From: Geosiphon pyriformis
Lineage: Eukaryota; Glomeromycota; Glomeromycetes; Archaeosporales; Geosiphonaceae
Direction: 5' to 3'
Assembly (NCBI GenBank): GCA_016748015.1
Contig: JAAOMT010000617.1
Location: forward strand, 289,925 to 353,924
Length of the DNA stretch: 64,000 nucleotides
A model generated the notes under the pieces. The model saw only the letters and a list, made by a program, of their open reading frames with translations, did no database searches and was not told the origin of the DNA. The first letter of the stretch is position 1. The number at the start of each line of letters is the position of its first letter. Shown piece by piece: positions 35,156 to 45,439 of the stretch. A program made the translations under genes and the position numbers.

Positions 35156-35556
35156 AGTCTAAAAAAGTCCACAAAATTGATATTGGATACAATCTAAGAT
35201 ATCCAGGAAAAGATACTCTTACTCTCAAACCTAAATTGCTTACAAAAATCAACCTCAAAATTGTTCTCAAAATCCCACCAGGAGCAATAGTCCAAATTAC
35301 TTCATGATCATCATTGGCGAGCAAAGGAATTAATGTTAGAGGAGGAATTATAGATGTGGAATATACAGGAGACATTACAATCATGTTACAAAATGAAACC
35401 AATAAATTTTTTCAGATTGAACATGCCGAAAAAATTGCTCAAGCTATTTATTTACTTTTAATCAACATTTTGGGTTTACAATTAGTCAGTTAAAGAGAAC
35501 AATTGGGAAAGAATAAAAGAGGAACCAAAGGTTTTGGTTCAACTGGATGATTCACA
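35156..35556 (+). pseudogene. element A trimeric dUTPase-like domain
   Basis: All five motifs of the homotrimeric dUTPase family are present in order within about 130 codons: IGYNLR (35182-35199; Asp of GYDL changed to Asn), TS-stop-SSLASKG (35299-35322; RSSLA with CGA turned to TGA), GGIIDVEYTGDI (35341-35376), AEKIAQAIY (35425-35451) and GFGSTG (35530-35547). The family converts dUTP to dUMP and pyrophosphate, keeping uracil out of DNA; in a retroelement this would protect cDNA made in dUTP-rich conditions. Location between protease and RT differs from betaretroviruses (upstream of protease) and non-primate lentiviruses (between RNase H and integrase). Inactive in this copy. Confidence 0.88.
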
Positions 35557-36812
35557 GTTCCAGTAAACATAGCTTTTAATGAACAGAATGAATCTTACCA
35601 GATTTTATGACTCCCACAACCAATTACTATTTCACTCTTTGAAGAACATCTGGAAATCTACACCTGCCTAAAGTCAACAACTACACAACAAATTTTTGAA
35701 TCCAACAAACAAGTCTGCTTGGAACATAATATCTCAATCCCAAACATTTATATTCCAAAAGGAACAAAGAAAGTCTGAGTTACTTTTTATAATCCCAACA
35801 ATTATCTCATAGTTTTATTAAATAACTTAGAAATTAGAGTCATTCACAGTAATATCTTTCAACAAGAATTACCCCAAACAGTTCCCAATTTTTCAGAAAT
35901 CATTGAACATTCACTACCAAAAATCAACCCAAATCCCAGTTCTGAAAACTACTATGTTGTCATGGAAAAACTATCTCGAATCAACATGGGACAACTTGAA
36001 TCACAACAACAGAGCCAGCTCAAAGAGCTAATTGCAGAATTTGCCAATATCTTTGCTGAAAACAACAATGACTTAGAAAAAACCGATTTGGTTCAACACC
36101 AAATCTATACAGGAGATGCCAAACCAAGGCGACAACAAGTCTACTGAGTTGCTCCAGAAAGTCACCAATTTATCCGAAAAGAAGTGCAATAGATGCTTAA
36201 CAATGGCCTTATTCAACCATTAATGAGTCCATGAGCCTCACCTGTGGTCCTAGTTAAAAAAAAAATGGAAAGATATGATTTTGTGTTGATTATCAACAAT
36301 TCAACAGTGTTACCATTGGAGATGTCTACCCTTTTTTTCGAATTGATGACATGTTGGATGTCCTTGGAAAGTCCAAATACTTTTCAATATTAGATTTAGA
36401 GAGCGAATACTGGCAAGTTGCCATGGATTCCAAAGATCGCCCCAAAACAGCATTCACCATGTAAGGAGGAAATTACAAGTTCAATGTAATGCCTTTCGGA
36501 TTATGCAATGCACCAGCAACATTTCAAAGACTCATAGATGTTGTTTACAAAGGCCTCCTTTGGAAATCAGTAGTTGTTTATCTCGATGATACTGATGTTT
36601 ATTCACCATCTTTTGAATTACACTTAAAACATCTGTGAAAAGTTTTTCAATGATTACGAAAAGCAGGATTGAAACTAAACATTAAAAAATGCTACTTCGG
36701 AAAAACAAGTTTGGCCTTTCTTGGCCACATTGTGAGCAAAGATGGAATTAAACCAGACTCTAGAAAAATCAGCACTGTCAAGAACTTCAAGACTCCATAA
36801 AATACCACAGAA
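35557..36812 (+). pseudogene. element A reverse transcriptase with N-terminal linker
   Basis: A beta-rich linker (IPNIYIPKGTKKV..VTFYNP) leads to RT. Visible motifs are SP-stop-ASPVVLVKKK, FCVDYQQFN, FSILDLESEYWQVAM, VMPFGLCNAPATFQRLID, the active site VVYLDDTDVYS (YLDD intact) and AGLKLNIKKCYFGKTSLAFL. A run of ten A at 36256-36265 is one base short for KKK-D/N-G, shifting frame from here on. Stops are TGA, TAG and TAA at Arg, Trp or Gln positions. Confidence 0.88.
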
Positions 36813-37380
36813 TTGAGAGGATTTATTGGATTAGCTTCCTATTACCGAAAATTTATCAAAGGATTCTTAGAAATCGCAAAACCCCTCAACCAGCTTACTA
36901 CTAAAAACATCAAATACAAATGGATGGAAAAACACCAAAAAGCTTTTAAAATTCTCAAGGAAAAGCTGACAACAGCTCCAATTCTAGCCTACTCAGACTT
37001 CAGTAACCAATTTCGACTAGCTACAGATGCTTTTTACACTGCCTTTGGTGCTATTTTATTACAATTAGATAACAATAGAAATGAGCAAGTAATCGCTTAT
37101 GCTAGTAGAACATTAAAACCAGCCAAGAAAAACTACCCTGCCACAGAACTAGAAACAGCAGCTGTAGTTTGGGCCCTACACTACTTCAACCTTTATTTCA
37201 GATCTAAAAAATTCGATATTATCACTGATAATATTGGACTCAAATAACTTCAGAACAAAAACACTCAGCTAAATGCAAAACAAACCTGATGGACAGGATT
37301 TTTAGCCAACTACTGATATATTATATACCACAAACCAGAAAAACTCCACACCAATGTTGATTGTCTCTTAAGAATGAGGC
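36813..37380 (+). pseudogene. element A RNase H domain
   Basis: RGFIGLASYYRKFIKGF and KPLNQLTTKNIKYKWMEKHQ (connection) lead to FRLATDAFYTAFGAILLQ (TDAS with Ser changed to Phe), QVIAYASRTLKPAKKNYPAT and ETAAVVWALHYFNLYFRSKK. It degrades RNA in RNA-DNA hybrids. Ends around VDCLLRM after three stops. Confidence 0.85.
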
Positions 37381-37559
37381 AAGATTAGAATACAAAACCA
37401 ACACCCATTTGAATTAACAACAAAACAACAAACAATGAACTCTGAAAATTACAACAATTTTAAACAATATTTGAAAATATTAACAATCCCAACAAGATGA
37501 AAAACATTGGTTACAACAACAAGCCAAATAATACTTCTTACACAACAACATTATTTATT

Positions 37560-38809
37560 ATTGAAACTTCAGAAACCCAAACAGTTCACTTAGATTAATA
37601 CAAGAACATAAAAAAGAAACTATTTTATATAACATATACTTAGACCCTTCATCAGCACACCTAGGAAAAGACAGCACCACCTAGAGAACACTAGAATATT
37701 ATTTTTGGCCTCAAATGAGAAAAGACATTCATGAATATGTTAAGTCTTGTGATAGTTGTCAAAGAAGAAAAGGAACTTGTCCTACAGAATCTTTAAACCC
37801 AATTAAAGTTGAACAGCCTTTTGACCGAGTTGGTATCAATTTAGTCAGACCACTCTTTATTACAAACCAAGGAAACTGTTATATTGTAGTAGCTGTAGAC
37901 TATTTCACCAAATGGCCTAAAGCCAAAGCCATTCAATGAGCAGATGCGAAATTAGTAGCAAACTTTATCTACAAAGACATTATTTGTAGACATGGATGTC
38001 CAATAGAACTTTTATCTGATCAAGAAACACATTTTGTGAACAATTTAATCCAGGAAATTTGTGAACAATTTAATGTCAAGAGACCATTATCTTCACTCTA
38101 TCATCCACAAACAAATAGACTTGTAGAATGTTTCAACAGAACATTGTGTGAATCATTAGCCAAAGTCTTAACCAATTTTGAGCAAGAATGGGATCTTTTT
38201 ATTCCATCAGTGTTACTAGCATATAGAACACTAAAACAAGATACCACAAAACACACACTATTTGATTTAACTTATGAAAAGACAGCAACATTACCAATTA
38301 GTTTCACAGTGGAAACATACCCAGCACAACTAATTGATAAAAACAATTTCCAGAAAACACTACAATGAAGAGCCTACACTCTACTTAGCACATTGGAAGG
38401 AAAACAATGAATAGCAGCCACCCATATTAAACACTTCCAAGCTCAACAAAAAGAATGACATGATGACAAATTGCCTCCAGTTACCAATGGATTTAAAATC
38501 GAAAACAAAGTTCTCTTATACAAAACTAAAGCTGAAAAACAATGAAGTGAAAAATTTGAAAATAAATGGAATGGACCATTCTTTATCCATGAAATCCTAG
38601 GCAATAGATCATACAAGCTAAGACTTGATGACAAAATCCTAGCAAAAGTTGCACATGGAGATCATTTGAAACACTATAATTCCAGAAACAATCCTGAACT
38701 ATTAATTCCACAAATTGATATACATTCCCCTTTAATCAATCCTGAAGATATTGCCCAAAATTTAGAACCAATAGTTGTCATTGAACAATCTTCCAACTTA
38801 AACACTTAA
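37560..38809 (+). pseudogene. element A integrase
   Basis: Zinc-binding end SAHLGKDSTT..YFWPQM.. with CDSCQRRKG (37748-37774), then core FDRVGINLVRPLF, where the first catalytic Asp is Asn (AAT, 37838-37840). Next are LLSDQETHF (second Asp at 38018-38020) and RLVECFNRTL (Glu at 38126-38128), both kept. SVLLAYRTLKQDTTKHTLFD follows, and the C-terminal end NKWNGPFFIHEILGNRSYKL. The frame ends TAA at 38807-38809 after EQSSNLNT. No chromodomain is evident. Inactive. Confidence 0.85.
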
Positions 38810-38931
38810 TTTAAATTTATTATTATAGTTATCTCCTTATAATTTAGAAACAATCTCACAAAAACAAAACAAAAATAACATAAAAACCCATACACCAAAA
38901 ATAATTTTCTTTTATTTTCAAATCTCTTATA

Positions 38932-39651
38932 ATGACTATTTCTCAAAACATTCAACAATTATCCCAAAAACTAATATTAGGTTTAAAAACAATACCTGAA
39001 TTATCCATTACTGTTACTGGAAACCACATTAATTATACCCAAACAGAAGTAGTTACAAATTTAGTCCCAAATGCACAAAAATATCACCTGTATAAGAAGA
39101 ACACAAGAAGTTATTCTGGAATTCACCTGCCAGAACTTTTAAAGCTTGCTTTAAGAGAAAACTTAATACTCACTCCTATTAGTATTCCACCAAATGCTAC
39201 TATTTAACAAAAACTTTAACTGTGTCTTAATGAAGAAAACTACGACTATACTCCAATATATAAATATTTCTACATTGGAAAAACACTTCACGAACAAAAA
39301 CAGGAGCTTATAGCAGCAAACCTCACAAAAGAAGCTATTCAGAAACAACTCCACAACGAATTCAAGACAACAGCTGGACCTACAAACAGTCATTATAAAC
39401 TAAGAGCTGTTCTTAGACTTTATAACCTATTCTACACCTGTGAAAACGTCCTACAAAACCCAATTTTATAGTCTTTGAAGATTCAATACATTGGAAAGCT
39501 CACAGAACTGAAATTTCAACAATTTTCAGACCAAATTTCTTCAATAATTTTGGACTATTATCTGGAAATTACAGACAGTACTTGGACTTTAATGGAGCTC
39601 AGTCTTGAGGAGGAGGTTATGTTACCAGACGAAATTAAAGATATTGTTTAG
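38932..39651 (+). pseudogene. element A third ORF, downstream of integrase
   Basis: About 240 codons from ATG 38932 (MTISQNIQQLSQKLILGL) to TAG 39649-39651, broken at 39205, 39217 and 39469 by TAA, TAA and TAG. It overlaps the polypurine tract and the first bases of the 3' LTR. Composition is hydrophilic and helix-like (LHEQKQELIAANLTKEAIQK, then KLTELKFQQFSDQISSIILD). There is no signal peptide or membrane segment, so it is not envelope-like. Element C has a homologue at 16497-17380. Function unknown. Confidence 0.6.
39607..39616 (+). other. element A polypurine tract
   Basis: GAGGAGGAGG, three bases before the 3' LTR start at 39620; primes plus-strand DNA synthesis. It lies inside the third ORF. 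Confidence 0.75.
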
Positions 39652-41607
39652 CATGAAATTACCCTTATAAATTTTATCATTAATTAGTATATATTATTGT
39701 TTCAAATTATCACTTATTACATTAGCAAAATATCCGAAATATTATTTAATTAATAACCCAATTTGTACATAACACAAATGTAACCTAATTGTGATGATTA
39801 ATCATGCAATACTCCGAACTATGTAATATTCAAAAAGTTTGCCAAAATTTGTAAGAAATTTGCCGAAATAATTGATAGTTCACCGAAATATCTAATAATT
39901 TGCAGAAATAACTTGTAGTTCACTGATGTTACCAGAGGTTTTTGGTCTCTTTTCTTAAATATTGGTAATGTTAATTTGCTGTGAATTCACGTTTTCAGGA
40001 AGTAGTTAAACCTCCAATAACTGAATTTATCTTCAAATTATCTCCTATAATTTGAACTGCTGGACTTATAAGTGGAATGGCCAATTCCTTGCCACTTACT
40101 TTATGTAGTTACATTGTAATAAATGTCAACTCTTTCCCAGGAATTGCTCGTCTGGAAGCTCACTAAAAATGTGTAGTTACTTTGCTGTAAAAGTCAACTC
40201 TTCTACAGGAATCTTGTCTGTAAGCTACCCTAATGATTGTAATAAGAAAAGAAAAGAAAAATAAAAGAAATGTAAAAGAAATAGAATTTTGTCAAGAGGA
40301 ACGTTTTCTATCCAGGCCTGGAGTCACTAACAGTTTACTGAAATTGGTAGCTAATCAATTTCGAAATGTTAGTTGGTTTTTGGGGATTTTCCAAGGGCAA
40401 TAATTAAAGAATTTGGTTTTTCAAATTATTTGGTATTTATTTCTTTTTGTGTGTGTAGAAATGGTTCTAAGTAATAAATCTAAAGTAAGATACATTTTCC
40501 AGAAGAGAAAAGCTCTTCTTTTATACAACTTGTTGTAGTACTAGTTTATGAACTTGCACTTTTTTCTTTTTGCCCAAATTCCGGCAAACTAAAGATACAT
40601 TTTGATGAACTACAAGTTATTTCGCTGAACTATTGATTAATTTGGGTGAACTATTCATAATTTCAGCGAATTTCTTATAAATTTCAGCAAATTTCTGTAA
40701 ATTTCGGCAAATTTTTAAATGTTACAGAGTTCAAGGTATTGTGTAATTTGATCATCTTACTTTCTGTTATACTAATTAGATTATTTTAATTGAATCGTGA
40801 TATGTGATAATTGATTAAATAATAACTGATAATTTGAAATGATATTAATATACTAATGAATTATAGGAATTATAAGGGTAATTTCATGCTAATTTAATAG
40901 CTAAAATTCTACTGGTAACACCGAAATGTATTTTTAGTTCAGCAAAATTATAGAAAATAGCAAAATTCAAGTTCATAGAATAGTGTTATGACAAGTTGTA
41001 TAAAAGAAGAGCTTCTCTCATCAAAAAAATGTATCTTACTCTAAATTTATCACTTGAAATTATTCCTACATACACAAAAAAAAATAAATATCAAATAATT
41101 CAAAAAAAAACCAAATTCTTTAATTATTGCACTTGGAAAATCCCCAAAACCCAACTAACGCTTTAAAATTAATTAGATACCAATTTTAGTAAACTATTAG
41201 TGATTTCAGGCCTGGATAGAAAACGTTTCCCTTGACAGAATTCTATTTCTTTTACATTTTTTATTTTTATTTTCTTTCTTTTATTTTCTTATCATAATTA
41301 TTAGGGTAGTCTACAGACAAGATTCCTGTAGAAGAGTTGATTTTCACAGCAAAGTAACTACACATTTTAGTGAGCTTCCAAATGAGCAATTCCTAGGAAA
41401 GAGTTAATATTTACTACAACGTAACTACACAAAGCAACTGGCATGGAATTGGCCATTCCACTTATAAGCCCAGCAGTTCAAATTATAGGAGATAATTTGA
41501 AGATAAATTCAGTTACTGGAGGTTCAACCACATCCAGAAAACGTAAATTCACAGCAAACAGGCATCAATAATATTACAGAAAAGAGACCAAAAACCTCCA
41601 GTAACAC
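39620..41607 (+). repeat. element A 3' LTR, split by a reversed LTR
   Basis: 39620-39926 and 40921-41607 together match the 5' LTR end to end (TGTTACCAG .. CCAGTAACA). The break falls within the tandem CCGAAAT repeats. CTGA (39923-39926) and CCGA (40921-40924) flank the insert as a four-base duplication with one CpG-to-TpG change. Confidence 0.88.
39927..40920 (-). repeat. reversed solo LTR of family A nested in the 3' LTR
   Basis: Plus orientation TGTTACCAGAGGTTTTTGG .. TTCTACTGGTAACA; its reverse complement is a family A LTR of 994 bases. A solo LTR, so element insertion was followed by LTR-LTR recombination. It is younger than element A, since it cuts A's LTR. Confidence 0.88.
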
Positions 41608-41611
41608 CAGC

Positions 41612-43056
41612 CACTTAAGCTGATCAGAACAATACTATACAACTATATAAATTAAAACTAAGCTACCAATGTCCAAAAAAAACAAACAAGATTTGCAAAA
41701 ACCAAAATACACATCAAAGACCTTAATAATACCAAGCAATTTGACCACACTAGCAAAACATCTCAAAGCCAAACCAGATACTAATATGAAAGCCAAACCA
41801 TCTAGAGGAATCAGTTCACTTCTCTTCAAACATGCACAATGCTTAGCATAGACCAACCAGATGTTATCTTTATAACCAAGACTAAGAGAATACACAAAAT
41901 TAACAATTTTCAATCTATCAACTTTGAGATTATAGAAGATAGAAACAGTTTCATTAAACCAACCATTAAAAACAAAGCCCTTATAAAAAGCTGTAGACAC
42001 AGAGGAATTAGAAACACAAGATGCCAACAACTGTAATACACTTGAAAAATGATGAAAGAAACCAGAAAGTGTTTTCCAAAAAGCCACATAGGAGTTTAAT
42101 ATATTATGATAAGCAAAGATATTGACCTCATAAGAGAAAACATGATCTGACAACTCCACTTCACCACAGTATAAACACAACACACTAGGGTAATGTCTAT
42201 TATAAAGGCACTTCTGAACAGTAACAGACAGCTGATAGTACAAAGCTTTTATAAAATAGATATATGCATTAGCCAAAAACTTACTAGTAAAACTAGCAGC
42301 CATATGCAAATCAGAATGTTATACCAATAATAAGCTGAGCCAATCAACATCTGAAAGCAAACTGTCTGCCAAAAACTTTAAACTAAAACCAATCTTCCAA
42401 TGCACTTGACAAATAAAATGAAAAATATCATAAACAAAGTGTCTAGAATTGTCAGAAACAACACTATCATCAGTCACTATAAAGTGTTCATCCAAGTAAA
42501 AAAGAAGATACCAGCCAGAAAAAGAAGTGGCATCAGTTATTGTATTAACATGCTTATTCCCCAAAATGCCAGAGTAACCTTTTACTTTATGTTAGCCAAC
42601 TCTCAAATTCTTACTATGAATAATGTTCACAATATACTGGTGCTTAACCCAACACTAATTATGAAAATCAGGGCTTATCAGACTCAATTCTGACTTATAA
42701 GCATCTAAAGCAGATTGACTATCCAAAAACAAGTTAACAGAACTAAATAGGAAAACACACTCTAAAGCCAATATAATAGTCTGCAATTCCACCAAAGTAG
42801 ATAATATTAAACCTAACACATCAACACCCAAACCCAAATTAATGTCCTCGAAAAAAACTGCAGCATCAGCCCTTCTATTAACTATGTTCAGATCCTTTAA
42901 AGACCCATCTGTATAAACAGACAAACTGCCAGAAACAACTTGAAAAAGACAATCATGAACAGATATAAAATTACAAGAATCAAAAATGTTTAAAAGACCA
43001 ACACCATCCAAAACAGTAGGAAAAGTAGGAGAAGAAACCATGCTTTTGAAAATGCA
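41612..43056 (-). pseudogene. LINE L2: RNase H and C-terminal part of ORF2
   Basis: 5'-truncated LINE. From the 5' side (43056): RNase H with LSVYTDGSLKDLN, LVELQTIILALECVFLF and FLDSQSALDAYKSE. After frame changes comes the C-terminal Cys motif CLYCGEVELSDHVFSY (last Cys replaced by Tyr) at about 42140-42190, then a roughly 140-residue C-terminal domain (NIWLVYAKHCACLKRSELIP). The 3' UTR begins at about 41640 and is cut by element A at 41611; it continues at 30701. It matches L1 but is a separate lineage. Confidence 0.82.
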
Positions 43057-45439
43057 TTTTATAATATATATAAACAAAAAAATAATGTTTTATTTAAAAA
43101 AACTTATTAAAATAATTTTTAGATATTTTTAAAGTAAAAATAAGAAAATAAAAATTATAAAATAATATAAATTTATTAAAATTAATTATATTTTATTTTA
43201 TAAGAATATATTTTTTCTTAAATTATTTATAATAGTAATTTTAATATTATTTTTGTTTAGTAAATTAATTTAACAAAATAAAAAATTATAACTAAAAATT
43301 ATTAGTTTAAAATATTAATAAATAAATACAAGTGATATTTATTATTAACTAAAAATTAATTAAAATAACAATTTAAATTTATATATAAAATATAAAAAAT
43401 AATTTTGGTTTTAAAATATATTTTACAATTTAACAAAGTTTTAATAAATTTAAATAGTTAAACTATTTTAAATATTTAAATTTTTGAGATTTTTTAAATC
43501 TTATTCAATTTTTGCAATTATTGTTAATTAAAAAAAACATATTATAAATATTATAAAAAACAAAAATTATTTTAAAATTTATAAAAATAAATATTCAGAT
43601 AAACTTATTAAAAACATAGCTGAATTATTGTTTTTTTATCTGTTTTAATTTGTAAATAATATATTAAAAATAAGAATATAATTGTATTTAATAATATATA
43701 GTATTTTATTTACAATATTTATTACACAATTTATTATATATATTAAAAAACTGGCTTTAATTTTAATATTAATAATAATAATATAATTAAAAATATTAAT
43801 TGAATTTATATTTTTATAATTTAGTATTTAGATTTTTATATAGCTTTTAATTTTATAAACAAAGTTTTAACCAGTTTGCTATTTATATAATATAAATAAT
43901 TCACAAAAAATTACTAATTATTATTAAAAAATAGTTATATAATAGTTTTTATCTTAATATTTAATATTTATATTATAATAAAATTGAATTTTTAAATTAT
44001 TTATTTATTTATGCATTTAATAATATTAACTATATAGATTTGGTATTTATTAATACTAAGTTTTAATATTTAAAATATATATTTTATTATATTTTATTTT
44101 ATAACTATTGTTTAATTATTTAGTTAATACTAATTTGTATATAGTTTTATATAAAAACATCATATTTAAGAATTGATTTAATAAAACTTTTTTAGTTTTT
44201 GATAATATTAGAGTAATAATTGCTAAATTAATCAAATTTATTTGTAATATAATAATTAAGTATTAAAATAAATATAATTAATTAAATTTAAATATAAAAC
44301 TATTTTTAAGAAAAAAAATTAATTATATTTTAATGTTTTTATTTTTTTTAAGTTTTTTAAAGATAATATAATTAAATTATTAAATATAATTAAGATTTTT
44401 GAAAAAAGTTTTAAAACATATATATATTGTGTTTTTTTAATTTAAACAATAATATTATAGTAAAAATAAATATATAATATAGTCTTAATTAATTTAAGTA
44501 ACTAATTATATATAGTTAATACATAAACTATATTTAATTTAAAATATGTAATTTTTGTATTATAATTAATAGCAATTAGATTTTATTTATAAAATTTAAT
44601 AAAAAATAATAATTTTAACTTAAAAATTTTTATTTTATTTTTAATATTTTTTTATTAATACAAAATATTTTATAATAATTTAATAATAATATTTTTTTAT
44701 TCAGCTTAATAAGTATAATTTAATTATTATTTAATATAATATAGCAATTAAGTATTTTAAATTAGATATAATTTATGTATTTTTTATATATAATTATATT
44801 AAAAAAAATATTTTTATTAATTTGTAAAAAACATTTATTATAATCTTAAATCAAAATATAAAATATAATTTTTTTAATATTTAGTATTTTATTATATTTT
44901 TAAATAAAATCAAAAAATTATTATTAATAGATAATAAACTATTTTTTTAACATAATTTTAAGTTTAAAATTAAACAAACAAAATTTCTTTTTATGTTTAA
45001 TTACAAAATTATAAACAAAATTTACTAATTATATTAATATGTTTTTAATATTATCAGAAGTTAATATAGTTTTTATAATTTAATTTTTAAACAGAAAGTT
45101 TTAATATAATACAAATTAATATTACTAAAAATTAAAACACTTTAGACAAATCTATATTAATATTGTTAATAATTATCAAATAAATATATTTTTATTTAAC
45201 AAATTTTAATGAGCAGTTAAATTTAAACTGTAAATAAAACTATAATCTAAAATTTTTATCTTATTATATTTAATATATAATATATATATTTTTTATTATA
45301 TTTAATAAATAAGATTTAAATATTATCTAATATAATATATTAAACTAAATATTTTAAACTAATTATAAATCATATATTTACTATATATAACTAATTACTT
45401 AGACTAATTAAAACAACACTATGTTTTTACATATATAGA
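43057..45439. other. AT-rich desert
   Basis: 2.4 kb of extreme A/T richness with long A and T runs and no reading frame, RNA or element match I can support. Confidence 0.4.

Larger units (their letters stand above)
30702..41607 (+). mobile_element. gypsy element A with dUTPase, inserted in LINE L2
   Basis: Full-length LTR retrotransposon: 5' LTR 30702-31691, primer-binding site 31694, gag-pol to 38809, third ORF 38932-39651, polypurine tract 39607-39616, and 3' LTR from 39620 to 41607 interrupted by a reversed LTR. CCAG at 30698-30701 and 41608-41611 is a perfect four-base target duplication. Gag, protease, Cys-rich domain, dUTPase and the start of RT all lie in one frame apart from a deletion near 32741, so the ancestor probably made one Gag-Pol polyprotein. 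It is dead: more than 20 stops, at least three frame changes (32741, 36256, 37250-37700) and catalytic Asp losses. The first 300 bases of the two LTRs differ at roughly one base in fifteen, mostly by transitions. Confidence 0.92.

Noticed and set aside
36256-36265. A run of ten A in element A RT as a programmed frameshift site
   Set aside because: It lies inside the RT coding region at KKK-(D/N)-G, where a frameshift would make no sense. A one-base loss in a homopolymer (mutation or sequencing error) is simpler.
33146-38600. Frequent in-frame TGA codons in element A, as if TGA encoded Trp (alternative code)
   Set aside because: TGG is still used for Trp throughout, TAA and TAG stops are equally common, and most TGA sit where CGA (Arg) is expected. 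Transition decay explains all three stop types.
38932-39651. Third ORF of element A as an envelope gene
   Set aside because: No signal peptide, no transmembrane segment and no Cys or glycosylation pattern typical of fusogenic envelopes.
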